Assembly (NCBI RefSeq): GCF_028858725.1
Contig: NC_084763.1
Coordinates: forward strand, 186,001-250,000
DNA: 64,000 nucleotides
From: Colius striatus
Lineage: Eukaryota > Chordata > Aves > Coliiformes > Coliidae
Reading direction: 5' to 3'
Notes under the pieces: generated by a model
Told to the model about the DNA's origin: nothing
Database searches by the model: none
What the model saw: the letters and a program-made list of their open reading frames with translations, nothing else
Translations under genes and position numbers: made by a program
Part shown: piece by piece, positions 57,601 through 64,000 of the stretch
Numbering within the stretch: position 1 is the first letter of the stretch
Layout of the letters: each line of letters begins with the position of its first letter

Positions 57601-59898
57601 ACCCTGAACCTCCTCCAGGCTAAGCAGTCCCAGCTCTCAGCCTCTCCCCGCATGAGGGATGTTCCACTCCCTTCATCATCTTCATGGCCTTTCACTGGCC
57701 TCTCTCCAGTCCATCCCTGTCTCTCTTGTCCTGGGAGCCCAGAAGTGAACACGGTGCTCCAGGGGTGGTCTCACTGGTGTCAGAGGGGCAGGAGCACCTC
57801 CCTTAACAAACTGGGAATGTGCTTCCTAATGCAGCCTAGGACCCTGTTGCCCTTCCTCACAGAGGGGGTGCACTGCTGACTCGTGGGCTGCAAGCAGCCC
57901 ACTTAGGAGCCCAAGGTCGACTGAGCTGCTTTCCATCTAGCTAGTCCCCTGGGCATACTGATGCATGGTGCTGTGTCTTGTCTTTTTATGCTGTTGTCCA
58001 AATTCAGTGCATCCACACTGTGATGACGTTTTAGCCGGCCCATTTCAAGATGACATAGGAGAGATATAGAAGTAGGGAAAGAAACACAACTCGGCCATTA
58101 AGTAGCTTCCTCATTCTAGTATAAGTATCTACTACAGAATGAGCTTTACATAAGGAGAATAAATAAGTCTTCACTTCCTTACAGTGGGCTTTATAGCAAC
58201 CCTCTGATATTTTCTATTTAATGATGCATTGTACCACAGACAACGACCCATGTGTCATTATGACAAAGAAAACCAAACTACGTTCAACAGCAATTATGAC
58301 AACTGATGGGAAAAAAAACTAAATGGCCATTAAATACCACCTGTGCCTTCTAGATGCACAGGGCTAGGAACTTGAAAGGTATACCAACATGAATAATCAT
58401 TCTACAACTACCTGCTTCCCCTTTATCTTTTACACTTGTTCCCCAGGTCTCAAAAATCATTCACTATTGGTAAAATATCCTGGACATGCTGCACATCTGA
58501 CACGATCCCAAACTGTCAACTGCTTCTCCAGATTTATCCTGAGAGCAGAAATATCTTTCATATTTAGTTCTCAAAATGACATGCTCACTCCATTGCTGCA
58601 AGGCAAAAGCAAGTTCCCATCCTTATACTGCACAAACACAAGTCAAAACTCACTGCAAGATGGTTCCTGATAACATAACACATATCACCAGCGTGATGCA
58701 TGAACTCCACAACTTAGGGCCTTGTAACAGTACCTGTGTTAAGAGTATTGTGAAGCAAACATAGAAATGGTGTAGCATCCAGAGCAGCCTACTGCTTTTT
58801 GGCTATTTTTAGCTCAGGATACCTGTTTAAGATCCTTTTCCTCAATACATACACACTGTACGAAAGGTTTCAGAACCTGAGCTGACTTGCAGCCCAACAA
58901 CATACAAGATAAACAGACAAGCAGATATTTGCCTGCACCGAGTTCTCTTTACTGAAACTATCACTCTCCGCTCTTTGAACCATACCCAGGCTAGTCCACT
59001 TCCCACAAGGCAGCTGTGGACCCACTCTTGTCCCATCAAAAAGCTGAACTCAAATCAGTTTTCCATCACAATAGCCAGTCTGCCAAGAACAGGGGAGACA
59101 GAGGATTCTTTCTATTCAGGATATAAGCTAACAATAACCTTAATCGGAATTGACATCAGGGTACCGCAAAAGGGAAGATTTGTATTTTCTTCATCCCCCT
59201 GTCACAGACATCCAGGATTCTGCCTGGCAGAAGCGTAACGACTCTATAAATGATTACATGATTTAGCTCGTCAAGTGACCCCAAAGTGGCATTGATTATC
59301 TGAGAGGTCTACTCAGCCTGGAAGAAAAATCAAGAAACACGGTGAAAACACCAAATATTATTAACAACTCTCAGCAACAGTATTATTTCTAGCTACACAC
59401 ACAAGACGCAGTTACACGAGAGTTCTTTTATCTTTAGGTGCTGGTAATAAGCAATAAATCATCAAATGTCAGGCTGGAATATGGACCTCGGAAGGCTGTT
59501 TCCCCCTCCTCCTCAGCAGCCACCCCTAGTAAAACCAAAGTTAACCCGAACGCGCACGGTAAAGGCCAGGGGGGAGAAATGCAGACCCGAAAGGCGCGTC
59601 CCCGGCCGCGGCCCGCCAGCCGCCGAGCGCCGCAGCTCCCGCGGGCAGCCTCCGGGGCCTCCCGGCGCGGGCGGGCAGCGACCAGTTTCCCGGCGCCGGC
59701 CCACGGGGGGTGTTTCTGCCGGCCGTACCGCCGAGAGGAGGCCCCGCGCTCCGGCGGCACGGGCCAAGCCGCGGCGCGGACGGGGCAGCGGCAACAGGCG
59801 GTGCCGCAGCTCGCGTCCCCCGGCCCGCCAGGAGCTCCGCTCCGCTGCTCCGAGCGCGGCCGCCCGTACCCACCTGCGCCGGGCCGCGCCTCCGCCAT
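9596..59898 (-). CDS. NFX1: NFX1, X-box binding zinc-finger protein, full coding span (24 coding exons)
   Basis: NFX1 is a nuclear and cytoplasmic regulator. It binds X-box promoter elements, acts as a RING-type E3 ligase, and in its long isoform works with poly(A)-binding proteins on mRNAs. Joining 24 minus-strand exons, each bounded by AG and GT and all in phase, gives 3,411 nt or 1,136 residues; I recall 1,120 for human. Order of parts: PAM2-like segment (residues 9-23), Ser/Lys/Arg-rich disordered region (24-358), C4HC3 RING (C372-C423), NFX1-type zinc fingers (about 453-898), a charged linker, R3H domain (about 1003-1078, with R1047 and H1051 forming the R-x3-H pair) and the conserved end IDYFDVQD. 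No frameshift or stop was found. The start codon matches the MAEA start of the mammalian protein. Oddities are a weakened PAM2 motif and one extra residue in the RING loop. Confidence 0.97.
11164..11265 (-). CDS. NFX1: NFX1 coding exon 23
   Basis: 102 nt, residues 1078-1112: [20 protein letters not shown] then [13 protein letters not shown], matching the mammalian [29 protein letters not shown]. The borders are CTCTAG| and GATAA|GTAAGG. Intron 23 (9,672-11,163) shows no recognised element. Confidence 0.96.
12178..12412 (+). repeat. CR1 LINE 3'-end fragment, intron 22
   Basis: Plus-strand translation resembles the end of the CR1 ORF ([20 protein letters not shown] with decay), followed by the usual CR1 3' UTR ending in a 'cattccatgattccatg' motif. 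It is strongly 5'-truncated and non-coding. Confidence 0.85.
13663..13808 (-). CDS. NFX1: NFX1 coding exon 22 (R3H core)
   Basis: 146 nt, residues 1030-1078. [20 protein letters not shown] contains the defining Arg-x3-His pair (R1047, H1051), followed by [20 protein letters not shown]3H domains bind single-stranded nucleic acid. The donor is GTGAA|GTACGT. Intron 22 (11,266-13,662) contains a plus-strand CR1 tail at 12,178-12,412. Confidence 0.97.
14045..14066 (+). repeat. short (CA)n run
   Basis: About eight CA units with one interruption by G, in intron 21. Confidence 0.8.
16050..16890 (+). repeat. degraded CR1 LINE fragment, intron 21
   Basis: Plus-strand reading shows CR1 reverse-transcriptase pieces: [20 protein letters not shown], then [15 protein letters not shown], then later a segment matching the C-terminal region ([24 protein letters not shown]). 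Internal deletions and shifted frames separate the pieces. The sequence is more GC-rich than the surrounding intron. The right end is uncertain. Confidence 0.8.
18619..18685 (-). CDS. NFX1: NFX1 coding exon 21 (start of R3H domain)
   Basis: 67 nt, residues 1007-1029: [20 protein letters not shown] then NK, the first helix of the R3H domain. The borders are TGCAG| and AAG|GTTAGT. Intron 21 (13,809-18,618) contains a degraded plus-strand CR1 at about 16,050-16,890. Confidence 0.96.
20912..21010 (-). CDS. NFX1: NFX1 coding exon 20
   Basis: 99 nt, residues 974-1007: [20 protein letters not shown] then [13 protein letters not shown], matching the mammalian [22 protein letters not shown] block just before the R3H domain. 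The borders are TTTAG| and CAAG|GTATGT. Intron 20 (18,686-20,911) shows no recognised element. Confidence 0.97.
21356..21397 (-). CDS. NFX1: NFX1 coding exon 19 (42 nt)
   Basis: 42 nt, residues 960-974: [14 protein letters not shown], matching the mammalian LECDEECSALERKK. The borders are TTCAG| and ACAG|GTGAGC. Its length is a multiple of three, so skipping it would keep the frame. Intron 19 is 345 bp with nothing recognisable. Confidence 0.95.
22050..22762 (-). repeat. CR1 LINE fragment, intron 18
   Basis: The minus strand carries a 165-codon open frame from the C-terminal part of the CR1 ORF2 protein ([40 protein letters not shown]). It is 5'-truncated and the RT catalytic core is absent. 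By eye it differs at about 7 of 290 bases from the copy at 27,830, including shared diagnostic changes (GMEKRR in place of the commoner SLEKRR). Confidence 0.93.
23004..23105 (-). CDS. NFX1: NFX1 coding exon 18 (linker)
   Basis: 102 nt, residues 926-960: [20 protein letters not shown] then [15 protein letters not shown], conserved linker sequence between the zinc fingers and the R3H domain. The borders are TTCAG| and CCAG|GTAAGG. Intron 18 (21,398-23,003) contains a minus-strand CR1 at 22,050-22,762. Confidence 0.96.
25537..25610 (-). CDS. NFX1: NFX1 coding exon 17
   Basis: 74 nt, residues 902-926: [20 protein letters not shown] then NTYQ, matching the mammalian [24 protein letters not shown] region after the last finger. 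The borders are CACAG| and CAAAG|GTTTGT. Intron 17 (23,106-25,536) shows no recognised element. Confidence 0.96.
25884..26114 (-). CDS. NFX1: NFX1 coding exon 16 (zinc finger 8 and a ninth Cys/His cluster)
   Basis: 231 nt, residues 825-901, in phase at both ends. Finger 8 spans C838 to C862 ([15 protein letters not shown]). A further cluster follows: C868, C872, C879, H881, C883, C887, H888, C893, C898. The finger-8 start reads [10 protein letters not shown] where the mammalian protein has GLPCSATLPC. The borders are TTCCAG| and AAAG|GTTAGA. Intron 16 is 273 bp. Confidence 0.96.
26427..26506 (-). CDS. NFX1: NFX1 coding exon 15 (end of zinc finger 7)
   Basis: 80 nt, residues 798-824: [20 protein letters not shown] then WCMGKHE, completing finger 7 (H800, C802, C808, C811). 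The borders are CTGCAG| and GAA|GTAAGT, ending in phase 0. Intron 15 is 312 bp with no feature. Confidence 0.96.
27133..27252 (-). CDS. NFX1: NFX1 coding exon 14 (start of zinc finger 7)
   Basis: 120 nt, residues 758-798: [20 protein letters not shown] then [20 protein letters not shown]. It forms the spacer between fingers 6 and 7 and the first half of finger 7 (C784, C788, C794, H796). Intron 14 (26,507-27,132) is unremarkable. Confidence 0.96.
27333..27460 (-). repeat. older CR1 3' tail, intron 13
   Basis: 'tcacagaatcatggaatggc' and the following 'tgaggttagaaaaga' and 'cttgagtccaac' form the reversed 3' end of a different, more diverged CR1 subfamily. It is about 370 bp from the younger copy and in the same orientation. 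Confidence 0.7.
27830..29345 (-). repeat. longest CR1 LINE copy (about 1.5 kb), intron 13
   Basis: On the minus strand this covers part of the reverse transcriptase and the C-terminus. It runs from [20 protein letters not shown] through [17 protein letters not shown] and [15 protein letters not shown]. It then passes [18 protein letters not shown] and the catalytic-site region [12 protein letters not shown], where FADD is usual, to a 181-codon C-terminal frame. It is split over several frames by small deletions and truncated at the 5' end, so it cannot move by itself. The left end carries the CR1 terminus with an 'atcatagaatgg' motif. Confidence 0.95.
30450..30558 (-). CDS. NFX1: NFX1 coding exon 13 (zinc finger 6)
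   Basis: 109 nt, residues 722-758: [20 protein letters not shown] then GSCQTC, finger 6 (C731, C737, H740, C742, C746, H747, C751, C754). The donor is ACAA|GTGAGT. Intron 13 (27,253-30,449) contains a 1.5-kb minus-strand CR1 and a shorter older CR1 tail. Confidence 0.96.
31491..31506 (+). repeat. (CA)8 microsatellite
   Basis: Sixteen bases of uninterrupted CA in intron 12. Confidence 0.9.
31652..31734 (-). CDS. NFX1: NFX1 coding exon 12 (zinc finger 5)
   Basis: 83 nt, residues 694-721: [20 protein letters not shown] then VCCV, giving finger 5 (C700, C704, C710, H713, C715, C719, C720). The borders are AACAG| and GTG|GTAAGT. Intron 12 (30,559-31,651) contains a short (CA)n run at 31,491-31,506. 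Confidence 0.96.
32819..32849 (-). CDS. NFX1: NFX1 coding exon 11 (31-nt microexon)
   Basis: Only 31 nt, residues 684-694: [10 protein letters not shown] plus the first base of Ala694. It is supported by CTAG| and AAAG|GTACAA borders, by a phase that fits both neighbours, and by the match of EVPC to the mammalian ELPC. Intron 11 (31,735-32,818) shows no recognised element. Confidence 0.9.
34221..34318 (-). CDS. NFX1: NFX1 coding exon 10 (zinc finger 4)
   Basis: 98 nt, residues 651-683: [18 protein letters not shown] completes finger 4 (H654, C656, C660, H661, C665, C668), then CRCGFKKK. The exon ends on a run of eight A's before AAG|GTGAGT, phase 0. Intron 10 (32,850-34,220) shows no recognised element. 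Confidence 0.96.
35191..35408 (-). CDS. NFX1: NFX1 coding exon 9 (zinc finger 3, start of 4)
   Basis: 218 nt, residues 578-651. Finger 3 (C582, H585, C587, C591, H592, C596, C599) is followed by [20 protein letters not shown] and the start of finger 4 (C637, C641, C647). This is one of the best conserved exons. The donor is TATG|GTAACA. Intron 9 (34,319-35,190) shows nothing recognisable. Confidence 0.97.
35542..35641 (-). CDS. NFX1: NFX1 coding exon 8
   Basis: 100 nt, residues 545-578: [20 protein letters not shown] and then [14 protein letters not shown], closely matching the mammalian spacer VCYCGSTSRDVLCGT. It starts finger 3 at C572 and C576. The donor is GGCAA|GTAAGG. Intron 8 is only 133 bp (35,409-35,541), the shortest in the gene. 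Confidence 0.95.
36150..36440 (-). repeat. possible ancient CR1 remnant, intron 7
   Basis: There is a weak resemblance to a reversed CR1 tail: 'gttctcgaaaacctccaag' is near the usual 'gtcttgaagacctccaagg', then 'tttttccttacaggtga'. The rest is too decayed to be sure. Confidence 0.35.
36667..36806 (-). CDS. NFX1: NFX1 coding exon 7 (zinc finger 2)
   Basis: 140 nt, residues 498-545. [20 protein letters not shown] begins a full finger with ligands C511, C515, C521, H524, C526, C530, H531, C535 and C538. The borders are CTGCAG| and CAAG|GTAAGT. Intron 7 (35,642-36,666) may hold a very old CR1 trace near 36,150-36,440. Confidence 0.96.
38068..38828 (+). repeat. CR1 LINE fragment with intact 3' end, intron 6
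   Basis: It starts inside the CR1 ORF ([24 protein letters not shown], with decay), passes through [20 protein letters not shown], and ends with the typical 'attctatgattctatgatt' terminus. It lies in the opposite orientation to the gene and to the CR1 copies at 27,830 and 42,625. Confidence 0.93.
39188..39259 (-). CDS. NFX1: NFX1 coding exon 6 (end of zinc finger 1)
   Basis: 72 nt, residues 474-498. [20 protein letters not shown] completes finger 1 and starts the spacer to finger 2. The borders are TTTTTAAG| and CAAG|GTGGGA. Its length is a multiple of three, so skipping it would keep the frame. Intron 6 (36,807-39,187) contains a plus-strand CR1 at 38,068-38,828. Confidence 0.95.
42185..42568 (+). 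repeat. CR1 LINE 3' fragment, plus arm of an inverted pair, intron 5
   Basis: It encodes the CR1 C-terminal segment ([20 protein letters not shown] and later [20 protein letters not shown]) and ends 'ccattctatgagtctatg'. About 57 bp separate it from the next CR1, which points the other way. Confidence 0.92.
42625..43162 (-). repeat. CR1 LINE 3' fragment, minus arm of an inverted pair, intron 5
   Basis: It begins with the CR1 terminus ('atagaatcatagaatggtag') and on the minus strand carries an open frame with [20 protein letters not shown] and [20 protein letters not shown]. It is 5'-truncated near 43,160, where homology stops abruptly. Confidence 0.93.
44426..44531 (-). CDS. NFX1: NFX1 coding exon 5 (zinc finger 1)
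   Basis: 106 nt, residues 439-474. [20 protein letters not shown] leads into the first NFX1-type finger (C455, C459, C468, H470, C472). The donor is CAT|GTAAGT, phase 2. Intron 5 (39,260-44,425) contains two CR1 copies in opposite orientation at 42,185-42,568 and 42,625-43,162. Confidence 0.95.
46423..46500 (-). CDS. NFX1: NFX1 coding exon 4 (RING finger, last part)
   Basis: 78 nt, residues 413-439. WRCPACQN supplies the last RING ligands C420 and C423, followed by the TYTCFCG start of the zinc-finger array. The junction with exon 3 reads SQAEDGNSGW, one residue longer than the mammalian SQADGQSGW. Intron 4 (44,532-46,422) is AT-rich, with no recognised element. Confidence 0.95.
49432..49593 (-). 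CDS. NFX1: NFX1 coding exon 3 (RING finger, first part)
   Basis: 162 nt, residues 359-413. It carries zinc ligands C372, C375, C388, C391, H396 and C399 of the RING within a segment ([18 protein letters not shown]) almost identical to the mammalian protein. The donor is GAAG|GTTGGT. Intron 3 (46,501-49,431) has no repeat or RNA gene that I recognise. Confidence 0.97.
51815..52864 (-). CDS. NFX1: NFX1 coding exon 2 (PAM2-like region and disordered N-terminal region)
   Basis: 1,050 nt, residues 9-359, the largest exon. It starts with the PAM2-like [14 protein letters not shown] and continues with Ser/Asn/Lys/Arg-rich low-complexity sequence. The stretch DSRGAKPKK matches the mammalian ADPRGAKPKK block, and the exon ends at KETHTG as in mammals. 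No folded domain is visible. The borders are TTTTTAG| and CAG|GTGAGT. Intron 2 (49,594-51,814) shows no recognisable element. Confidence 0.96.
53932..54085. repeat. AT-rich imperfect repeat, intron 1
   Basis: About 150 bp made mostly of A/T, with near-repeats of a 'gttatatgct' unit and several short palindromes (tatata, ttaata). There is no regular period. Confidence 0.5.
54226..54600 (+). repeat. CR1 LINE 3' fragment, intron 1
   Basis: Plus-strand CR1 C-terminal remnant (a [20 protein letters not shown] stretch), then the 3' end with 'ggttggactagatgatctct' and 'ccattctatgattccatga'. The middle part (54,360-54,510) departs from the younger copies and belongs to an older subfamily or a composite. 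Confidence 0.8.
56285..56650 (+). repeat. older CR1 3' fragment, intron 1
   Basis: The plus strand shows 'ctgagctcttcttcccagtg', 'gtggagttaggagttggact' and 'gtgatccttgtgagacgctt', a pattern typical of an older CR1 subfamily tail. It ends near an 'actatgattatg' motif. Confidence 0.8.
57270..58015 (-). repeat. older CR1 fragment, intron 1
   Basis: Reversed CR1 with the terminus 'atagaattacagaatggcta' at the left, then the C-terminal ORF region in reverse complement. It is clearly more diverged than the copies in introns 6 and 18, with stops in every frame. Confidence 0.88.
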
Positions 59899-60360
59899 GC
59901 TCGGCGGGACAGCTCGGCCGCTGGCTACTGCCCTCCGTCCCGGGCCGGCTCCGTGCCCGCCGCGCACGCTGCCCCCGGCCGGCGAGCGCGGGCCCGCGCA
60001 GGCGCAGGCAGCAGCGCAGCGGGGGCGGAGGAAGGAGGGCGGGCCAACGGCTGCGCGGCTGTGGCGGCCCGGGCCTCTGCCTGCAGCGGCCCGGCCGTAC
60101 CCACTGCGTGCCCGGCCGGACGGCGGGCACGGGCCGTCACGGCGCTGGCCTCCGCGGGAGCTGGCTGCGGCCCCGGGCAGAGCCTGCCTTGCGCTGCCCG
60201 GGGGCCCCGGCTCCTGGCGGGAAGCCCTCCATGCGGCTGCCGGCACACCGTACCCTGCCCCAGTCCCAGGCGCTGGCGGGACCTGTCCTCTGGGTCTGGG
60301 GTCTCTTCTGGGAGCGGGGCCTGGGCCGGCTCCATCGCGGCCATGCGCGTCCAGGGCCCT
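59565..60360 (-). promoter_or_regulatory. NFX1: NFX1 CpG-island promoter and 5' UTR
   Basis: A GC- and CpG-rich block of about 800 bp is centred on NFX1 exon 1. Upstream of the ATG (59,898) it contains GC boxes (GGGGCGG near 60,020) and a near-consensus NRF1-type TGCGCCTGCGCG on the minus strand close to 59,995-60,010. No TATA box is evident. Transcription probably starts between 59,900 and 60,060. Long open frames on both strands here are explained by the lack of AT-rich stop codons. Confidence 0.75.
59874..59898 (-). CDS. NFX1: NFX1 coding exon 1
   Basis: 25 coding nt encode MAEARPGA plus the first base of Gly9; the donor is CAG|GTGGGT. The MAEA start agrees with the mammalian protein. The exon lies inside a CpG island. 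Intron 1 (52,865-59,873, 7.0 kb) is the longest intron and holds CR1 pieces at about 54,226-54,600, 56,285-56,650 and 57,270-58,015, plus an AT-rich tract near 53,935. Confidence 0.93.
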
Positions 60361-62259
60361 GTACCGACATGGGATTTCATCCTCCTCGTTTGGTCCAACT
60401 AAAGAGTCTGTATCTTTTCCTCATTGTTTCTGCTTTTCAGTGCAGGAATAGGGCTGAAGGTCTCCCCATAATATCACACACCCTCCCTTAAAACATAGCT
60501 TTGGTTTCTACTCCATCACACTTGAATATTCATCTCCCTGTCTTTTTTTCTTTACTCAGAGGCTGGTTTTTTATTTCCGTGGGACCCGTCTAACTGTCAA
60601 GAAGCAGCAGGACCTGAGGAAGAGAAGCAGAGCAGGGTCACTTCAGCCAGCAGGCAAGGGTGCCAGGCAAGCCTGCCTGTAGTGACCCAGCAGCTCCAGG
60701 CACAAGTGAAGCCAGTGGGTATGGGTCAGAGAGGGCAGGCACAAGCATACCTGCCACGTGGCTCATGCAGATGCTGAAAGTGAGGGCGTAAACTTTAAAA
60801 CAGCCCAAGAAAGACTGAGGGGCAGGCACCTACTGGGGCTTCTCTGGGCCTGACAGCTGCTTTTAAAAGTCATCGCTGAGCCCATCCATAGAAACCTCTA
60901 GGGTGATGGAAGGGACACCGATCTCTCCTATATGTAGCAGAGATGCTGGGTCAAGGCAGAGAGTAGATGAGGTGGGACAGCAGGAAGAAAGTAATCAACT
61001 GCCAGTGACATTATGCAAAGGAAGGTATATCTGCTAAAAGAAGCACATTCACTCCTACTCTGGCTTCGTGGTACAGTCATTTATAATGACCAGTCAAGCC
61101 CATGGTGGAGTTCAGTGACTGCTTGGGAGAGAAGACCGTTGCCACCATACTGAGATTCTGGCGAGGAAGACAAAATGGAATGCAGCCCATGAGCTGCAAG
61201 TCTAGATGCTCAGCACTAGTTTCCTGTGTATACACAATACTCTCTTGTGCAAAGGATTTCCTGTAGCTCCTTTTTTCTAAAGAAGCAGTTCCTAGGTGTT
61301 TCCAAATGCCATTGGGTTTACAATCCCTGCAGCCAGAAGCAGTTAATACAGCACTGTGTGGCCCTCCAGAAGGTGAGGGAGGAGTTACCAGGTGCTGTCA
61401 GCACAGCCCATTGCAGCATACACTGACATTCTGTCTCTTTTGTCCTTTCCTTCCTTACATAAAACCCCTATAAGATGAGCAAAAAAACCCACCACCAAAC
61501 ACACTTCAGCAATATATGCTTTCATTTAAAAAAAAACCCCAAAAAACAAACTACCTGAAAATGAAGAATCTTGTTAAAAGTGGAGGGGCAGCCAAAATAA
61601 CTTTGTCTTTTTATGGAGACTTCAGGGACACCTTACTGGAGTCTCAGTACAAATGCATATAAGAGGAAGAAGGAACCTGCCATGGTTAAACAGCAGGGAC
61701 AAGGGAGCCTGTTGCTGTGGACAGCTTTTCAGAAGCATCCCTCCAAAAGCTAAATTTAGTCCCAAAATTGAAAACAGAATCCAAACTTGTGACAGATGAA
61801 AAGCAAACCACAGCATGAGACAGGCCAAAAGGGTTTGAGGAACAACTTGCATAAGGCATAAAATCTAATAATAAATCCCTTTTCAAACACTTCAGACTCT
61901 GGAAGCCTGCCAGACAGTCTGCAGCACCAGGAAAATTAAAAGACATTTAAAGCACACAGAGAAAACAGAAAAAAAAATATTCTTTACACCTGTGTTCCCT
62001 CCAGCAGAGCTGGAGGAGATTCCCAGGACAGCTCTTCTTCCAGAGGCATTCACCAGGGGTTGTGTCTTGAAAAAATCAGTGTGGAATATATAGGCAAAAT
62101 TAGTAGTAACTAATCACAAGGACCAAAATGGTAAATAACCAGCAACTCTAAAAGAATTCAAAGGTCCTGTACAACCTCTAGGATAAAACTGCTTTGGTAG
62201 CAGCAGATAGACGTTACAATATGACACACCTCTATTTTTTACAAGGATGCCATAAGAAA
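60361..62259. other. intergenic DNA upstream of NFX1
   Basis: About 1.9 kb with no family-like reading frame and no repeat that I recognise. I looked for the end of CHMP5, the upstream neighbour that I recall in mammals, and did not find it. Confidence 0.5.
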
Positions 62260-62870
62260 TCTGGAAAAGTACAGGCCTGATGTCTGTAGCAGGCAATTTA
62301 ATGGAAACTGTAAGGCAGATTAGAGCTAGTGAGCATATGCACAAAGATGCTATAATAAAGATGAGTCACAGCGGCACTTATAAGGAGAAGAACTGCCTCA
62401 CAATCCTACTGAAACATGAGTCAACAAGCTTGTGTCCAAGGAAGACAGACCCTGGAATCCTGGCCATGGATTTCTGGAAGGTATTTGTAGAGATCAATCA
62501 TGAACAGCTTTAAAAAGGTACACTGCCAAGGCATAATTGCAGGGGTAAATAACAGGGTTGAACGATGGGAAGTAAGACAATAGGAGTCAAGGGTCCCTTT
62601 TCACAGTAAAAGTTGGTCACCAATAGAATCTCACAAGGATGTGTTCTGGAACCTGATCTGTGCAACACATTTCCTCATCTGGAAAAGGCAGGGTCATATT
62701 CTGCTGATGGGATGGTGTCATTTAGGGAAATACAGGGAATGGCAGGCTGAGAACAACTGCAAGAAGGGTCTGAGGATACTGAGTGCATGGTCAAGAAAGG
62801 GAAGATGGAATTTAGGGAAGGTCAATCAGAAGTAGTACCTGTGGGAATAAACTGTCTTATCTTCACACCT
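62260..62870 (+). repeat. ancient CR1-type LINE remnant
   Basis: Pieces in shifting plus-strand frames resemble CR1-like reverse transcriptase: 'MDFWKVFVEINHEQL' recalls [14 protein letters not shown], and a following SWSPIESHKDVFWN recalls the WxPVTSGVPQGSVLGP block. A later patch near 63,150 ('ggggggatatgatagcggtc') resembles the downstream GDLI region. It is very decayed. Confidence 0.5.
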
Positions 62871-64000
62871 GAAATGAAGAGCCCTGAGCTATTGCAGCAG
62901 TTAAAACAGGCAGGTGTATGAAAATGCCTTCTCTGTGCCCAGTACTGTGAAAGAAAGCAAATCAACTACAAAACATTGCTAAGAAAGGAGTAAAGAATAA
63001 AATGGGCAAAACAAAAATGTTGATTGATGCAGTACACAAATGTGGGTCCCCCATCTCAAAAGAAATACGAAGGCATGGGAAGGGTTAGGAAAATGGGATC
63101 ATATGCCTGCAATGGCTTCTGTAAAACAATGACAGAGATAAACCTTCTGGAAAACAGAGGGGGGATATGATAGCGGTCTGCAACAGATACATCAGCACAG
63201 ACAGAGGAACCAGACTAAGCACTGACCTTTGACAGGCAGTGTCAAATTAAACATCATTTGCAGTCCCAGCCAGATAGCCCTGAAAGAAGGTAAAATGTCA
63301 AGAGTAAGCGGCACTTGAACTAACAAGTATGGGTGCCCCGATGAGCCAAACAAGTCAGAAGCTGAAAGGAAACATAGTATTGGGGTAGTGATGCTAATAA
63401 CGTGATACTGGTAACAGAATGGCTACTCTGGCTTGAAAAATATCTGAGTGTCTGTCCCAAGGCACTACACAGGAAAAATAGGCCATGGAGACATCAACAG
63501 ACTGTACTTGTCCTGACCAGCCTCACCTGGGGCTTCCACTCAAATGCTCTGCACCATGGGCCCAGGAGCTCTGTTTGAGAACTGGCTCCCTGACTCTTGC
63601 CTGAGCTACATCACAGGTATCCTTGTGTCCACTTCTGTCTTGTGTGGTATAACATGCTGCTGAGATGCTCAGTTTGAACACAAACACCTCTAATGCCCAT
63701 GCAACATCCAACATCTTGAGCTCCACCATGCATTTGTTTCTCAGTTAACTACACCTCTGACCAGAACATCAGGCACTTGCTCCATGTGTCTGTTACATGC
63801 ACAGCCGACATGGCAATGGGTCTGTAAGCACTGAACAGTCACATCCCTCTGATTTCTAGTTAACCTTTCCTTAGGTAATATCAAGAAAAAGAATACAAGG
63901 GGATTCTACCAGTGCTGTGTTAACCATTTTGCTACAGTAAGTTTAAGCTTTTTTTTTTTTAAGAGATCTCAACATTGAAACATTGCAGATTTCAAACTAC
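62871..64000. other. intergenic DNA, right end of window
   Basis: Apart from the possible LINE patch near 63,150 and a poly(T) run near 63,950, I see no gene or repeat that I can name. Confidence 0.45.

Noticed and set aside
59434..60491. Several overlapping open frames of 200-341 codons on both strands near NFX1 exon 1
   Set aside because: They result from few stop codons in a CpG island. Composition is Pro/Ala/Arg/Gly-rich and all frames overlap each other. Only the 25 nt of NFX1 exon 1 are supported.
60361..64000. Expected neighbour CHMP5 upstream of NFX1
   Set aside because: I looked for its conserved C-terminal sequence on the minus strand and did not find it. It may lie beyond the right edge.
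1..64000. tRNA, rRNA, CRISPR, retroviral LTR or bacterial-type operon
   Set aside because: No such structure was recognised by eye on either strand; all repeated sequence found is CR1 or simple repeats.

Overview
The window looks like bird nuclear DNA. It has long introns with GT-AG borders, CpG islands at gene starts, and at least ten fragments of CR1 (Chicken Repeat 1), the LINE family that dominates avian genomes. CR1 density is high for a bird. Two copies differ at only about 7 of 290 compared bases, so one subfamily seems to have been active fairly recently.

One gene fills most of the window. NFX1 (nuclear transcription factor, X-box binding 1) lies on the minus strand from a CpG-island promoter near 59,900-60,060 down to a probable poly(A) site near 5,735. 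I could assemble a complete coding sequence of 24 coding exons. All 23 introns have AG/GT borders and compatible phases. The total is 3,411 nt, giving 1,136 residues, close to the 1,120 I recall for human NFX1. The protein has a PAM2-like N-terminus, a long low-complexity region in one large exon, a RING finger, eight or nine NFX1-type Cys/His zinc fingers, an R3H domain and a conserved acidic C-terminus.

Layout by region. 1-105 (minus): first 35 codons of a K-Cl cotransporter, most like SLC12A7 (KCC4), cut by the window edge, with its CpG-island promoter up to about 400. 400-5,700: intergenic, with one CR1 tail and a short purine-rich repeat. 5,735-9,595: NFX1 3' UTR. 9,596-59,898: NFX1 exons and introns, with CR1 insertions in introns 1, 5, 6, 13, 18, 21 and 22. 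59,565-60,360: NFX1 promoter island. 60,360-64,000: upstream intergenic DNA with an old LINE remnant and no gene that I can support.

NFX1 and the cotransporter lie in tandem on the same strand about 5.6 kb apart. As I recall, mammalian NFX1 is followed by aquaporin genes, so this neighbour suggests a rearrangement, or an assembly join that should be checked. I found no tRNA, rRNA, CRISPR, viral or bacterial-type system, and nothing that amounts to an undescribed biological system.
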